A DNA stretch of 25,000 nucleotides. Source: Chromera velia. Lineage: Eukaryota > Sar > Chromeraceae. The stretch covers positions 10,001-35,000 of the forward strand of contig JAHBMJ010005882.1 in the NCBI GenBank assembly GCA_018398765.1. The letters are read 5' to 3'. A program made the translations under genes and the position numbers. Shown here one piece after another: positions 1 to 9,784 of the stretch (position 1 is the stretch's first letter; every line of letters starts with the position of its first letter). The notes beneath the pieces were generated by a model. The model saw only the letters and a list, made by a program, of their open reading frames with translations. It was not told where the DNA came from and made no database searches.

Positions 1-325
1 GCTTCACATTATTTGTTCAACCCTCCAGCATGTTGCTGGATAGCATGAAGGAAGAAATCACAAGCACGCACACACGCGCTCACTAAAAATTTCTTCTGTC
101 TGCTTGTCCACGCACATTCTTTGTAGCGATGAAAAGGCATTACGCGAGACTCCGTCCATGCAGCTAGAGCTGTAGAGTCTTTCTCAGCCAGCCTGTCTGT
201 TGCTCCGTCAATCACGCTTTTTGTGAACAACACTTTTCCGACCTGTGTATGTGGGCATGTGTGTATCTTTCGCTGTCTTCCTCCTCTTCGCCTCGTTCTA
301 ACGTTCTTTCTTTCCTTGTGGTCAG

Positions 326-1342
326 AGGAGCAATTTTTTGCCGATTTCGGGGAGAGCCCTGCCGAGTTCCGTGTCGGTGCCGTCCTTCTCGGGAGGCTGA
401 AGCCCCAGATTGGGTTGAGGCTGAAGCTCCAGGCTGACGCAGAAGAGAAGAACAAAGAGAAGGACCCGCATGCGGACGACGGAAAGGACCTCTACCAGGC
501 CGGGACTGCTTTTTTTGAGTTGGAATCTTCTGCCAGGGTCGGGGTGAAGGTCTTTGACATGGACTACGCCAAGCATCAGTGGGCTGAGGAAATGGGACTG
601 AAGACCATCGGAATGGCCCGACGGAAATTCCGTCAGCAGCTTTTTCTTTCTTTCTTTCTTTCTTCCTTCTATTCCCAGGGAGTTTTTTCTCTGATGGTTG
701 ACGACAACAGATGCTCTGCTGTGAGGGCTGCATCATGTCATGTGGTGTCTTTGCCTGCACATTTGTTTGGCATTTGGCGGTGCGCTTTCGTTTCATTCAC
801 CTCACGAGGTTCCCGGTCGGTTTTTAATTACAGCTTTGCCGACACCTTCTGAGTCATATTCTTGATGCAAACTGGGCTGACGAGCAATGCGATAGAACGC
901 TTATGTTAGTGGAATCTTGACTTGTTGCCTGCAGAAGCCGAACCCCTTCCGTTACTTCTGGTAAACGTGCAATTCGAACCACACCGGAGGTTCCCTTTCG
1001 TTGGGTCCATTTGCACCGAGACAGCGGCAGACGAATTTTTCTGGTTGGTGTTTCTTTCTGACAACTTTCTTTCCTGTCAAAATTCCTTTCGTTTTGTCTT
1101 CCTTCCTTGCTTTCTTTGCCAATCTTTCGTCGGATGCACATGGGGTGTCTCAGCTCTGTGCTCTTCTTTTTTTTGTACCTCGCTCGGCTCCCATTTCTTT
1201 ACAGAAGGGGAGTTGTCGAAAAGGAGGGGAGGGGTCGACGGATGACCTGAGAGGCTTTCTTAAGATTTGTGATTTCGCTTCGTGGCTCACTGCGGGCTCC
1301 CTTGAATGAATCTCCCTTCAAATGTTTCGTTCAAAATGAATG

Positions 1343-1390
<48 letters not shown>

Positions 1391-4300
1391 TGTGTGTCTG
1401 TGCGTGTGTGCCCTCATGCAGGAAGAAGCTCGCACCTCGATTTCCCCTCGAGACCAGATGGCTTGCGCTACTACTCCAGCCCCCTGACTCTCAAGTCTTG
1501 TTCGCCCAAAGATGGGTCAACCAAGTCGTGGACCTCATCAGCGTGTTCAAGGATCAGTTTGCACCTCCCAAGAGGAGGCAACCGCTGAAGAGGTGGGTGG
1601 GTAAATCGTTTTTTGCTTCTTTTTGATTCACACCTCCGACGGCTTCTTCGGAAAGCAAGCGAGCCAGTGATGCGATTTGTGTTTTGTGTGTGTGTGTGTG
1701 GAAGGAAAGCGGGGCCCTTTTGTTTCTCTCTGGTCTTTCTGTGTGAACTTCTCCCTCTCTCCAGCCCTCGGAGAAGGAGACGAAAAAGGCCAAGAGTCCT
1801 TCTGCGATAAAGAAATGAATGTCCTTGAGGATGCATGTTTGTATTTATGTGTCCCTCACGTCACCCCGCTCTGCTCTGCAGGCAGAGAAATGAGGAGGGC
1901 GTGAAGAACAAGCAGAAATCCATTGCCCCAAGCGGGTTCATGTCGGTCGAGAGAGTGCGTGAGCGTGAAGCGCAAGGGGGGGGGAGCAAGAGGGTAAGGC
2001 GGCTGGGGGAGGAAGGTGAAGCCGCTTCAGGAGCTCCTTCGACCAACGGAGACGCGGCAGCGTCCTCTTCCTCCTCTTCGTCTTCCCGCCCTGCACTGCA
2101 ACGGTCCGAAATTCGACGCCGTCCGATTGACCACCCGAATTTTCGGAATGAAGACAAGGAGACTCTGACGGAGCAGCTGAAGAGGCCTGAATACCCTGTA
2201 GGGGAATATTTCATCTGCCCATCCAAGAAGTCGAACCTTCTGTATCTGCTCGTCAAAGCACGGGAGCCTCAGCTATTGGAAGAAGAAGGCGAGGGGGAAG
2301 AAAGACAGGGTGGTGCGTCTTTGGTGTCTCACGACAAGGACCCTTTTGTGTGGGTTGGGGAGATTGACGAAGAGGACCAGGAGAGAGAGGGGACACTTGG
2401 CAGGGTGCTGATGCTGGAGGGTTCCAAATTCTTCTCCCTCGACCAGCTAGTGGGCACCTACGTCTCCAACTTCACCGGCAACCTCCAGGCCCTCTGTGCA
2501 CATAAAGTCAGTCAGTCAGTCAGTTAGCCAGTGAGAAGGCAGGCAGGCAGGTGGAATGAAGAAGACACCGATCGATGCGAAATGGTGGTAGAAGAGAGAG
2601 ATGAGGGACGACAGATGCCAGACCAGCCAGGGGTCCTACATGAAGCAGACAAGCAAACAGGCACAGTCGAGAAGCCAACGAATAGGCAATATGCTGTGGG
2701 GGGGTCCATTCACATTGTGGAAGAATGCAAGAGTCCGAAGGTGACCCTAAGCGAAGCTACAAGATCAGTCTCTCAATAAATTTGAATACACCCCTATGAA
2801 CTGTTGGACGAATTAGAAGAATCTATCGTGTGCAAATGCGTGGGTGACTTGTTTGTGTTTTTTTCAATCCGACGCTTTTGTTTCCTTTTCCGCCTCGTCA
2901 CCCTTTCCTTGCCTCGTCCTCCCATCCCCCCCTTATTTCTCTGTTCTCATCATATCTCTTCGACCGACATGAATGTACCTGCTGAAATAAAAAAAATCCA
3001 AGCAGAAGTTCACCAAGGCCCAGTACCAGTTGGCATCGGAGGCTCTGAGGATCGAGCGGACGAACAACCCAGCCCATGTCGCCTACAAGATCTGCAGACC
3101 GCCGGCGGGAGACAAGTACTACGAGCCCAACTGCTTCTTTCTCATCTCCTGCGGCACGGAGAAGGACGGAAGACTCAAGGTCGAAGAAGAACTGATTGAA
3201 GTGACCAAGGACCATTTCCGTCTCTGGGTTAAGGTCAGAATCTTGTCTCTGCATGTTGCTGCGTGCGTCATTCTAGAGATTGACGCACAGGGAAGTCACT
3301 GTGGATAGAGGGCCCAATTGCCTGCTGTCATTGAAAGAATGTGCGCACGTGTCCTGGGCTACAGCGAGCTAGCAATTGGTTGGAAAAGTCTTTGCAGTTG
3401 CTAGATGGTCATTAGAAATGCAAGGAAGGTGTGGTGACGCGTCAGAAGGAGACAGGGTGATTGATGACTTCATGCGCATTCACAGTTGTGACTGTGGTGC
3501 TCTCCCATTTTGTACTTTTGCTGGCATTGCTCTCTCTGTGTGGCTGTACGTCTGTCTGCATGTGTCCATGCCTCTCTCTCCTTCAAGTTGAAAAGCTGCT
3601 GTGGCTGCAGGAATGCTCCACCATCGAGCAGCTGATCAGACATTTCAAGCTGAACTACAACAACGTCGGTTTAAATGCTCTTCGTTTCCTGAGGCCTTCA
3701 TTGTGTTGACTCTTCCTGCCTCATCACATTTGTTTGAGTCTGGTTCTCGCTGCCCTCTATGTCTCTTCTTGTCTTTAAGCCCTGCTCTCTTGCATGCTTT
3801 GACCGGCCTGTGCTTCCGTTTTTTCTTCACTTTGATCAGTCTATTGTGTTCTGTCCTGTCTGCCCGCCTGAATGACTTGAAAGGCCTGGACGAGCTGAAC
3901 ATTTGCCTGCAGGCGTCAAACGAAAGATGAATGACCAAGGGCAGCGGCAGTGCTCGTTCCCTCCCTTCTCTCACTACATTCGACCCTCTTCCTCCCTCCT
4001 TCTGTCTGTCTGTCTGTTGGTGCAGAAGAAACGATTCCTCCCTCCTTCTGTCTGTCTGTCTGTTGGTGCAGACGAAACGATTCCTCCCTCCTTCTGTCTG
4101 TCTGTTGGTGCAGACGAAACGATTCCTCCCTCCTTCTGTCTGTCTGTGTGTTGGTGCAGAGGAAACGATTCCTCCCTCCTTCTGTCTGTCTGTCTGTCTG
4201 TTCGTGCAGAGGAAACGATTCCGTGCCGACGAGCGTCAGTACGTCTTGAGAAGAAAACAGAGCGACAAAGAAGAAAAAGCAGAGAGACGCAGACAAACGG

Positions 4301-4698
4301 AGAAGAACGCCAATATAGCACGGGCGAGAGCAGCAGCCGAGCAGCAGGAGGGTCCTCCTCCGGGATTCGCCCCAGGCCCTGCTGTGCCTGGACCTGGCGG
4401 CGTTCCTCTCCCCATGATGGCTGCGGGAGGTGTGGCGGCAGCGGGAGGAGTGCCGGGTCTTCCGGGTGGTCTGGCGTCAAATTTCGTCTCCACTGGGGCG
4501 GCAAATCAGGGGGGGCAGCTGCAGGGCGGCGGGACGGGCTTTCAGCTCCCGCAACAACCTGCACTGGGCAGTGGGGGCTTTGGGGGGTTTGTTTCATCGT
4601 CTTACAATTACGACCGAGATAGGGCAGCGCAGATCCAGCAGATGGATCAGGGAAGGGGGAGGAGTGGAGGGTTTGGAGGGGCGCCGTCGAGAGGTTGA
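326..4698 (+). CDS. Spt6-like transcription elongation factor, C-terminal part (5' end outside the window)
   Basis: Spt6 is a nuclear histone chaperone that travels with RNA polymerase II; its tandem SH2 module binds the phosphorylated Rpb1 linker. Proposed exons: 326-631, 935-1043, 1422-1592, 1882-2506, 3006-3233, 3596-3664, 4210-4698. Every junction is phase-consistent. The second and third exons are the least certain. Exon 326-631 encodes a possible S1-like segment (FRVGAVLLGRLKPQIGLRLK). Exon 1882-2506 carries the first SH2: IDHPNFRN, then VGEYFICPSKKS, then GRVLMLEGSKFFSLDQLVGTY. Exons 3006-3233 and 3596-3664 carry the second SH2: NPAHVAYKICR, CFFLISCGTEKDGRLKVEEE, then IEQLIRHFKLNY. The last exon encodes a basic helix rich in R/K/E followed by a Gly/Pro/Gln-rich tail, ending at TGA 4696-4698. 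Family assignment rests on the order and spacing of SH2 signatures (HP.F.N, G.(x)I.PS, ..L.RWFK-like). The helix-hairpin-helix and YqgF parts would lie upstream of the window. Confidence 0.78.
1347..1400 (+). repeat. (TC)n(TG)n microsatellite in an intron
   Basis: A run of TC dinucleotides passes directly into TG dinucleotides within the intron before the exon at 1422. It also serves as the pyrimidine-rich tract of that acceptor. Confidence 0.85.
2507..2524 (+). repeat. Tandem GTCA repeat forming the 5' splice site of an Spt6-like intron
   Basis: The exon ends CAT AAA and the intron opens with GTCAGTCAGTCAGTCAGT. The donor GTCAGT therefore recurs every 4 bases. Only the first copy leaves phase 0 for the next exon at 3006, which starts AAG TTC ACC. 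Confidence 0.6.
3991..4209 (+). repeat. Minisatellite of repeated 3' splice sites before the last Spt6-like exon
   Basis: Five head-to-tail units each contain CCTCCCTCCTTCTG, a run of TCTG, then TTGGTGCAG (last copy TTCGTGCAG) followed by A(A/C/G)GAAACGATTC. The CAG acceptors end at 4025, 4071, 4113, 4159 and 4209, so unit lengths are 46, 42, 46 and 50, differing by multiples of the TCTG tetramer. Each unit is a polypyrimidine tract, an acceptor and the first dozen bases of the downstream exon. Use of 4071 or 4113 would keep the reading frame open and add 46 or 32 codons. Use of 4025 or 4159 shifts the frame. Confidence 0.85.
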
Positions 4699-5670
4699 GC
4701 GAAGTGAAGAGATACACATCGCAGGACGGGACGGAGAGAAATGCTTGCTTTCTTGCTTGCATGGCTGCATCAGGAGGGGGGAGTGAGGGAGGGAAGCGGG
4801 TCTTGTTCATGCGTTCTGGACAAAAACTACCGGCATTGTTTGAAACATCTGTGTAAGAAGTGCACACTATTCTTGATCGGCTCGAAGGGTTTGACAGATA
4901 TTCATTTTCATCGGTTGCTGCAAAGCATGCAACTATAAAGAATGCTTCGAGGTCCAGTACGAGGTGCATGCCACTGGCAAAGTTTGATTTGCTGATCAGT
5001 ACTGTTGGTCTACCACATTTGCGTATATACTAGTACCTTCTCAAGTATATATGCACACGCCATGCATACATGGGCCGCACTGGCATAGCCTACAAGATGA
5101 TGTCAAGATCCCGGCTGAAGTCAGCCTAGAAATCAGCGCGTCACGGTTGATCGTCCTGCGTTCTCGAGTCCGAGTCGGATATATACATTACATTGGATTA
5201 CATTGTGTTCGGGGCCGGAGCCCTAGACCTGCGTGCCAGTTATCTGACGTCTGCCTTGCACCATATATTCATACATATTACTCCACACCATGCACACATA
5301 CATGCAATGACACATCTCATCATGACACATGAATTTCTTGCCTTGCACTTCAAACTTCAAAACCATTGCTACTGCCGACAAACATGGATGCAGTTGAATT
5401 ACGGTCCCGGGATAATATTAAGTTATATGCTTGATTTTCTCTGACGAAGTGCGAGTGAAAGACAGAGTGACAGAGGGCAGGGGTAGAGCGATAGCATACA
5501 TTCTCTATTACTTTTACGACCGTATGCCTACGTACAAAACCTGTCTTTCTTGCTCTTTTCATCTGATAAAGCATACCGATGAGATCTTCTACCTTGGAAT
5601 GCGGCTCTCTATTTCCTTTCCCCTTCTCTTCTTTGTTATGGACTTCTGCGAGCTATTCGACAGTCACATC
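4699..5670. other. Gene-poor spacer between the Spt6-like gene and a retrotransposon remnant
   Basis: I see no convincing exon here. Reading frames are short and lack family motifs on either strand. Part of it, next to 5671, could be the 3' untranslated tail of the minus-strand non-LTR element, but I cannot find a poly-T tract or target duplication that marks its end. Confidence 0.5.
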
Positions 5671-6183
5671 TCAAAAAACATTCTTAAGTTCCTTTTTGCA
5701 TCTCCCCCACACTCTTCGTCTCATCAAGATTCTTTTTATAAGTGTGTTCACATGGTTGTCTGCTTCGTTGACCAAGAAAGTGAACAGGGCCATTTTATTA
5801 ATTTTTCCATCCTCTTCTAACTTTCTTACATGCTTTGCTCTCTTGTCTCTCTCGCCTGTCCAACCTTGTGCCAGATAGCTAATGCATTCCTCCCTTTTCC
5901 ATTTGTGCACTGGGCATTCTGTGAGGACATGGACTTCATCCTCGAGGACTGAAAGGTCAAGCAAGTCGAAACAGAATGGACAAATTTGTTTCTCAAGTGG
6001 CACTCTCTGTTCACCTTTCTGCAGCACTCTTCCTTTTATGACGGCAAAGGTCACTGTGAATGAAGGTGTATTCGCACCGTTTACATCCCTTCTTGTCTTC
6101 TCCTGTATAAGTATCTCTTTCTGTCCTCTATGCCCCCTCTGAGACATGATGCTCCACTTTTCTTTGATGACACGCGCCTCCAC
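5671..6183 (-). pseudogene. Non-LTR (LINE-like) retrotransposon ORF2 C-terminal remnant
   Basis: This 170-codon minus-strand frame ends with the zinc-binding segment seen after the reverse transcriptase of many non-LTR elements: CPFC, then EDEVHVLTECPVHKWKREE, giving C-x2-C...H-x4-C. The sequence just upstream of its first Met (6183 to about 6330, minus strand) continues in another frame with plausible element sequence (ILPFEQDFVLLGAFMDHVLE). That suggests a frameshifted, 5'-truncated copy. No reverse-transcriptase YADD region or endonuclease is present. The assignment follows from the zinc motif and its C-terminal placement. An alternative is a degenerate cellular zinc protein, which I consider less likely. 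Confidence 0.65.
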
Positions 6184-6369
6184 ACTCTAACACATGGTCC
6201 ATGAAGGCGCCCAAGAGAACAAAATCTTGCTCAAAAGGCAAAATTTGAATGTGCGGGTGTACAGTGGAATTGCATACATTCTGGTATTTATGTGAGTGAC
6301 TGCAGGTGACGCTATTCCTAGCGCCATTCCCTATCATTCCCTAGATTCTTTGATTGAAGCTCTCTAAAG

Positions 6370-6541
6370 GGAAAAACGAAGAAGACCTCAAAAGGTGGAG
6401 AGAGGCGGAGCTCAAGCATGGGCGCGTGTGCATGCTCGCGACTGTGGGTATATTGGTTGCAGAAAGCTTCAAGCCCCTGTTTGGTGGGAAGGTTATGGGG
6501 CCAGCGATTTTCTATTTCGCTCAAATTCCTGCCAGCTTCTA
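6370..6541 (+). CDS. Light-harvesting chlorophyll-binding protein exon (helix 1), isolated
   Basis: The reading frame gives [19 protein letters not shown], then [19 protein letters not shown] and FAQIP. This is the first membrane helix of FCP/LHCR-type antenna proteins. E (in REAELKHGR) and H are the expected chlorophyll ligands, and the Arg forms the inter-helix ion pair. The product would sit in the thylakoid membrane. The exon probably ends before GTCGGT at 6542 (phase 2; the unspliced frame reads TAG there). It begins at AG 6369 or AG 6359. I found no exon for the transit peptide, helix 2 or helix 3 nearby. It is therefore either one exon of a gene with long, transposon-filled introns or a broken fragment. 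A retroelement remnant lies immediately upstream and a hAT-like element about 330 bases downstream. Confidence 0.82.
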
Positions 6542-6603
6542 GTCGGTTTTTTTTACTTATTTGTTTATCCGTCTTTGTTTGCAATGTAGCTGTCTTTCTT
6601 TTC

Positions 6604-6641
6604 ATCTATCTATCTATCTATATCTATCTATCTATCTATCT
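6604..6641 (+). repeat. (CTAT)n microsatellite
   Basis: About nine CTAT/TATC units with one interruption follow the light-harvesting exon, in its presumed intron. Confidence 0.85.
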
Positions 6642-6867
6642 TGCCATCAATGTTTCTGTTTGTTTGTCTTTTTATCTATGTGAGTGGTGATCTGGCCGTC
6701 TACCTCTCTGTCTCTGTATATGCATGAATTGTTCTTGTTGAACTTGGTGAGGGTGACACCACTCGGGCTCTATCTGAAGTGTGTGGAAAAACTGGAAGAA
6801 TGAATGCCTGCCCGCCTGTCTAATATCCTCCTATCAACTAAGACTTAACTTGTCTACCTCCCTCTCT

Positions 6868-6875
6868 GTTCATCT
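6868..6875. repeat. Left target-site duplication of the hAT-like element
   Basis: GTTCATCT directly abuts the left inverted terminus and matches 7 of 8 bases at 8032-8039. Confidence 0.65.
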
Positions 6876-8031
6876 CTAGGGGTGGACACTAAAGTTTTAA
6901 AGGTTTTTTTTTTTGTTAAAATTTTTTTTCTCCCCTCCCGACTTTATTTTTAAAAAATATTTTTAAATAAGTTTTTAAATAGGTCCTCATTGACTCCTCA
7001 ATTAAGTTAGTCATAACTAAACTAATTAAGTAACCTACATAGAAGGTGAATGAATGTCATTGAATGAATGAATGAATGAATGAGTTAGGTTAAAGCCGGT
7101 GAGCCACCTCTTAGGCTCTGGCCAACCCGATATGTCATGCAGAAATTTGTTATGCAACCTAAGTTCTATGGGGCATTTGAAGGCTTGTAAGACTAGGCGG
7201 CCCCTTCGCTTTAGCCTTAAGCATACACGTCAGACGGAGGTGCCCCGGTCCTGGGAAAAGACAAAACCTGCATATAGCATACAATAGACTACCCCCCCAC
7301 CGGTCTTCTCCCCCACAAGAGTAAGACGCCCGACGGCACCATTTGTTTGGAACCTATGGAGGGACAAGAACAAAAAAAGATGCACCTCCTCTGTCTAAAG
7401 CCCCCTTTCCACCCATTACCCCACTTTCACTTGTTTTAAGAGCTAGTAAACTTGCTGTCCGAAGTAACCTCAGACCTGAAACCTGAGCCCCCCTGACTGA
7501 ATATCGATCGGTAGAAATCTACAAGAAAGAAAACGACATGACAAGAGAGTTACCAACCTTCTTCTCCTACCTACCCCTCTTATCCCTATTCAGACTCCTC
7601 CTCCCCTTTCCGTCCAGCATCAGGTCCTTTGTGTTTCTTCCTAGGTTTCTTCTTACCTCCACCTTTTCCTCCCCTCCTCCTCCTCCAGGTAGCAGAAGCT
7701 TCGTCCTAAAGCTCGGTCTATTCAGGCGTATTCAGGTTTAAATTCATGTCTACGTCAGAAATTGTCTAAGAAATTGTTAATCATCGACGACAGAAAAGTT
7801 AGCGATAAAGATACAAGTTAGTTACAGTCAGAAACAGGACAAAAGGAACTTAAAGATAAGAGCGGAACTTAAAAGTTTATGAGCAACGATAGAAATGAAA
7901 TTAATTTCTCTAGCAACGTCTCTTAGTAGATCAACAATTACATGTCTAGTTGCATGTTTACTTTTAAAATTAAAGTTTAAAGTTTTTCAGGCAAAGCATA
8001 CTATAAAAAAAACTTTAGTGCCCACTCCTAG
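6876..8031. mobile_element. Non-autonomous hAT-like DNA transposon with terminal inverted repeats
   Basis: The left end reads CTAGGGGTGGACACTAAAG. The right end, read on the minus strand, is CTAGGAGTGGGCACTAAAG. They match at 17 of 19 positions and continue with TTTT on both sides. The 8 bases outside the left end (6868-6875, GTTCATCT) recur with one change outside the right end (8032-8039, GTTCGTCT), as expected for an 8-bp target-site duplication. An 8-bp duplication and a terminus containing GGGTGG point to the hAT superfamily. The 1,156-bp interior is AT-rich at both ends, has a TGAA microsatellite at about 7058-7082 and no transposase-like reading frame. It would need a transposase supplied elsewhere. 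Confidence 0.72.
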
Positions 8032-8039
8032 GTTCGTCT
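8032..8039. repeat. Right target-site duplication of the hAT-like element
   Basis: GTTCGTCT directly abuts the right inverted terminus and pairs with 6868-6875. Confidence 0.65.
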
Positions 8040-9784
8040 TTCTGCCGTCGCATCTGTGATTCTGTCTGACCACCTTCCTTTCTATGGTCTTTATGCGTAC
8101 TTCCGTCGAATTTTCAGTCTGTCTGTTTACCAGCCCTCCTATCCGTGCGCTTGTGCGTCGATAGAAAGGAGAAAAAGACATTGAGGGAAAGAACAAGAAG
8201 GAAGGAAAGAAGGAAGGAAGGATGATTCAAAAATATTGAGGAATATTGGAACTTCTAGTAAAACTTCTAATTAGTTAGCATGATATGACACATGCAGATC
8301 TCAGTTAAGATCGAAGTTAGACCTTATCGGACCTTTGAACGTTTCTCGTATAGTTTTATACTCAGAATTACTTAGAGTACTGCATGGCTAGCTGCATAGC
8401 TACCGTATTTTATATACCGTCCCTGTTATTTACTGTCACAGCTTAATTACGCATCGAATTATGCAAGGAATACAAAAAACTAGGCCAAAACCATGTAAGT
8501 GTATTTAAGTAGGCATTCGAAGAAGGAGACGAGTCGGAAAGGCCAGAGATGATTTCTCTCCTTTCGCTCTTCCTTGAATTCTTCCCTGCTGAACAGCATA
8601 CGGTGCTGTTTTCCTACTCTTTTTTGTTTTGCCTGTGCTGTGATGCCCCTAACATGCTGCTAAAGTCCGATACAAACAATCCGTGTGCGCAAGTCAGTCA
8701 GAGTGCATGCACAGAAACGGGACCAGCGAAAGACCTTCAAAAGGACTTGCTCCTTCCTCACGATGCCTCACATCATGTCAGCATGAGAAAAAGGCTGCTT
8801 TGATTCCCCCTCCCGTTCTCCCCCACCCGGCCGCGGCTTTTCTGCCTTTCTCATGCACATGCAGTCCGGTGATTTCTTTCCACAGATTCCTAGGCGCATC
8901 ACTTCGTATGCAAGAACGGGAAGAACGGAGGAGAGGAAAAGAACGAGAGAACGAAGGAGAGGGAGAGAGAAGAAAAAGAGGAAACGCGAGAAAGATAAGT
9001 AGGAGCTTCGATCGAATCTAAATGTCTGCATGCCCATCAACATTTGGGAAAACATCTCATGATCGATAAGATAAGATGTTACAGAGGCAGCACTCTCTCA
9101 GAGATTGAGATTGCTCCCTCGGTGGAAAGAACAGGAGGACAGAGTCAAGCCTTTTCAGCGAAAAAAAAGAAAAAAGGAGTACTGTTGCATGAGAGCGAAA
9201 AACAAGCAGGTGATCTGCCACCCACATTTCTCCCTTCATTCATCATTCAATGCTGGACTGAATCTCCTACCCACCCTCCTTGCACACAGCAGAGAAAAAT
9301 CGGCCGAAAGCACTCTGCTCCGGCTGCCAGAAAAAGACGCCCCCGAGAAGCGCTGCGCATGCACTAGAGAGAGACGACTCACGCAATCACCCCCTTTCTC
9401 TCTCCCTCCCTCCCTCCCTCCCTCCCTCTTCTTTCTTTTTCCAGAGTGTCTGTCTGACGAAGAAGCCGAAGAGAAGAGAAGTGGAGGCAGAGCAACGAAT
9501 CCTATACAGCGAGAGAGAAACGCCCACTCCTCAAAGCCCCCTTCCACCTTCACAATAAACAAAAAGGCACGAAGGGAAGGATCATACAGAAAGAACAAGA
9601 TACAGAACAACCCTGTCCACCTGCCCCAATACAGAAACAAAAAGATAAAAACGCAGCCAGCTAGTCCACCTGCCCCACTTAAGGCAAAAAAAGAATCCTT
9701 CAACTTGGACTCCCTTCCGCCTGCACAGCTCTGCGCCTAACCCCCCCCTCCATCCTCCCTCCTGTTCCTCTGCCTGTTGATTGT
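8040..9784. other. Intergenic stretch without a recognisable gene
   Basis: The first 500 bases are AT-rich. From about 8550 the sequence becomes purine/pyrimidine-biased, with a GGAA run near 8200-8220 and a TCCC run at 9400-9428. Reading frames up to about 200 codons occur on both strands but are low-complexity and carry no family signature. The part next to 9785 must include the 3' untranslated region of the minus-strand VWA gene. A short direct repeat, CCACCTGCCCCA, lies at about 9620 and 9668. Confidence 0.5.
9400..9428 (+). repeat. (TCCC)n microsatellite
   Basis: Seven TCCC units in tandem, in the spacer downstream of the VWA gene. Confidence 0.85.

Noticed and set aside
3883-3929. Possible extra Spt6-like exon reading GLDELNICLQASNER
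   Set aside because: The AG before it gives the wrong phase and it has no usable GT donor; joining 3664 directly to 4210 keeps phase 0.
3991-4209. CRISPR-like array
   Set aside because: Units are contiguous, without unique spacers, pyrimidine-rich, and sit at a splice acceptor in a eukaryotic gene.
3903-4969. Long frames on both strands across the splice-site minisatellite
   Set aside because: They read through repeated intron sequence or lie antisense to the final Spt6-like exon.
9105-9740. Plus and minus frames of 150-210 codons downstream of the VWA gene
   Set aside because: Low-complexity composition, no family motif, and overlap with the presumed 3' untranslated region.
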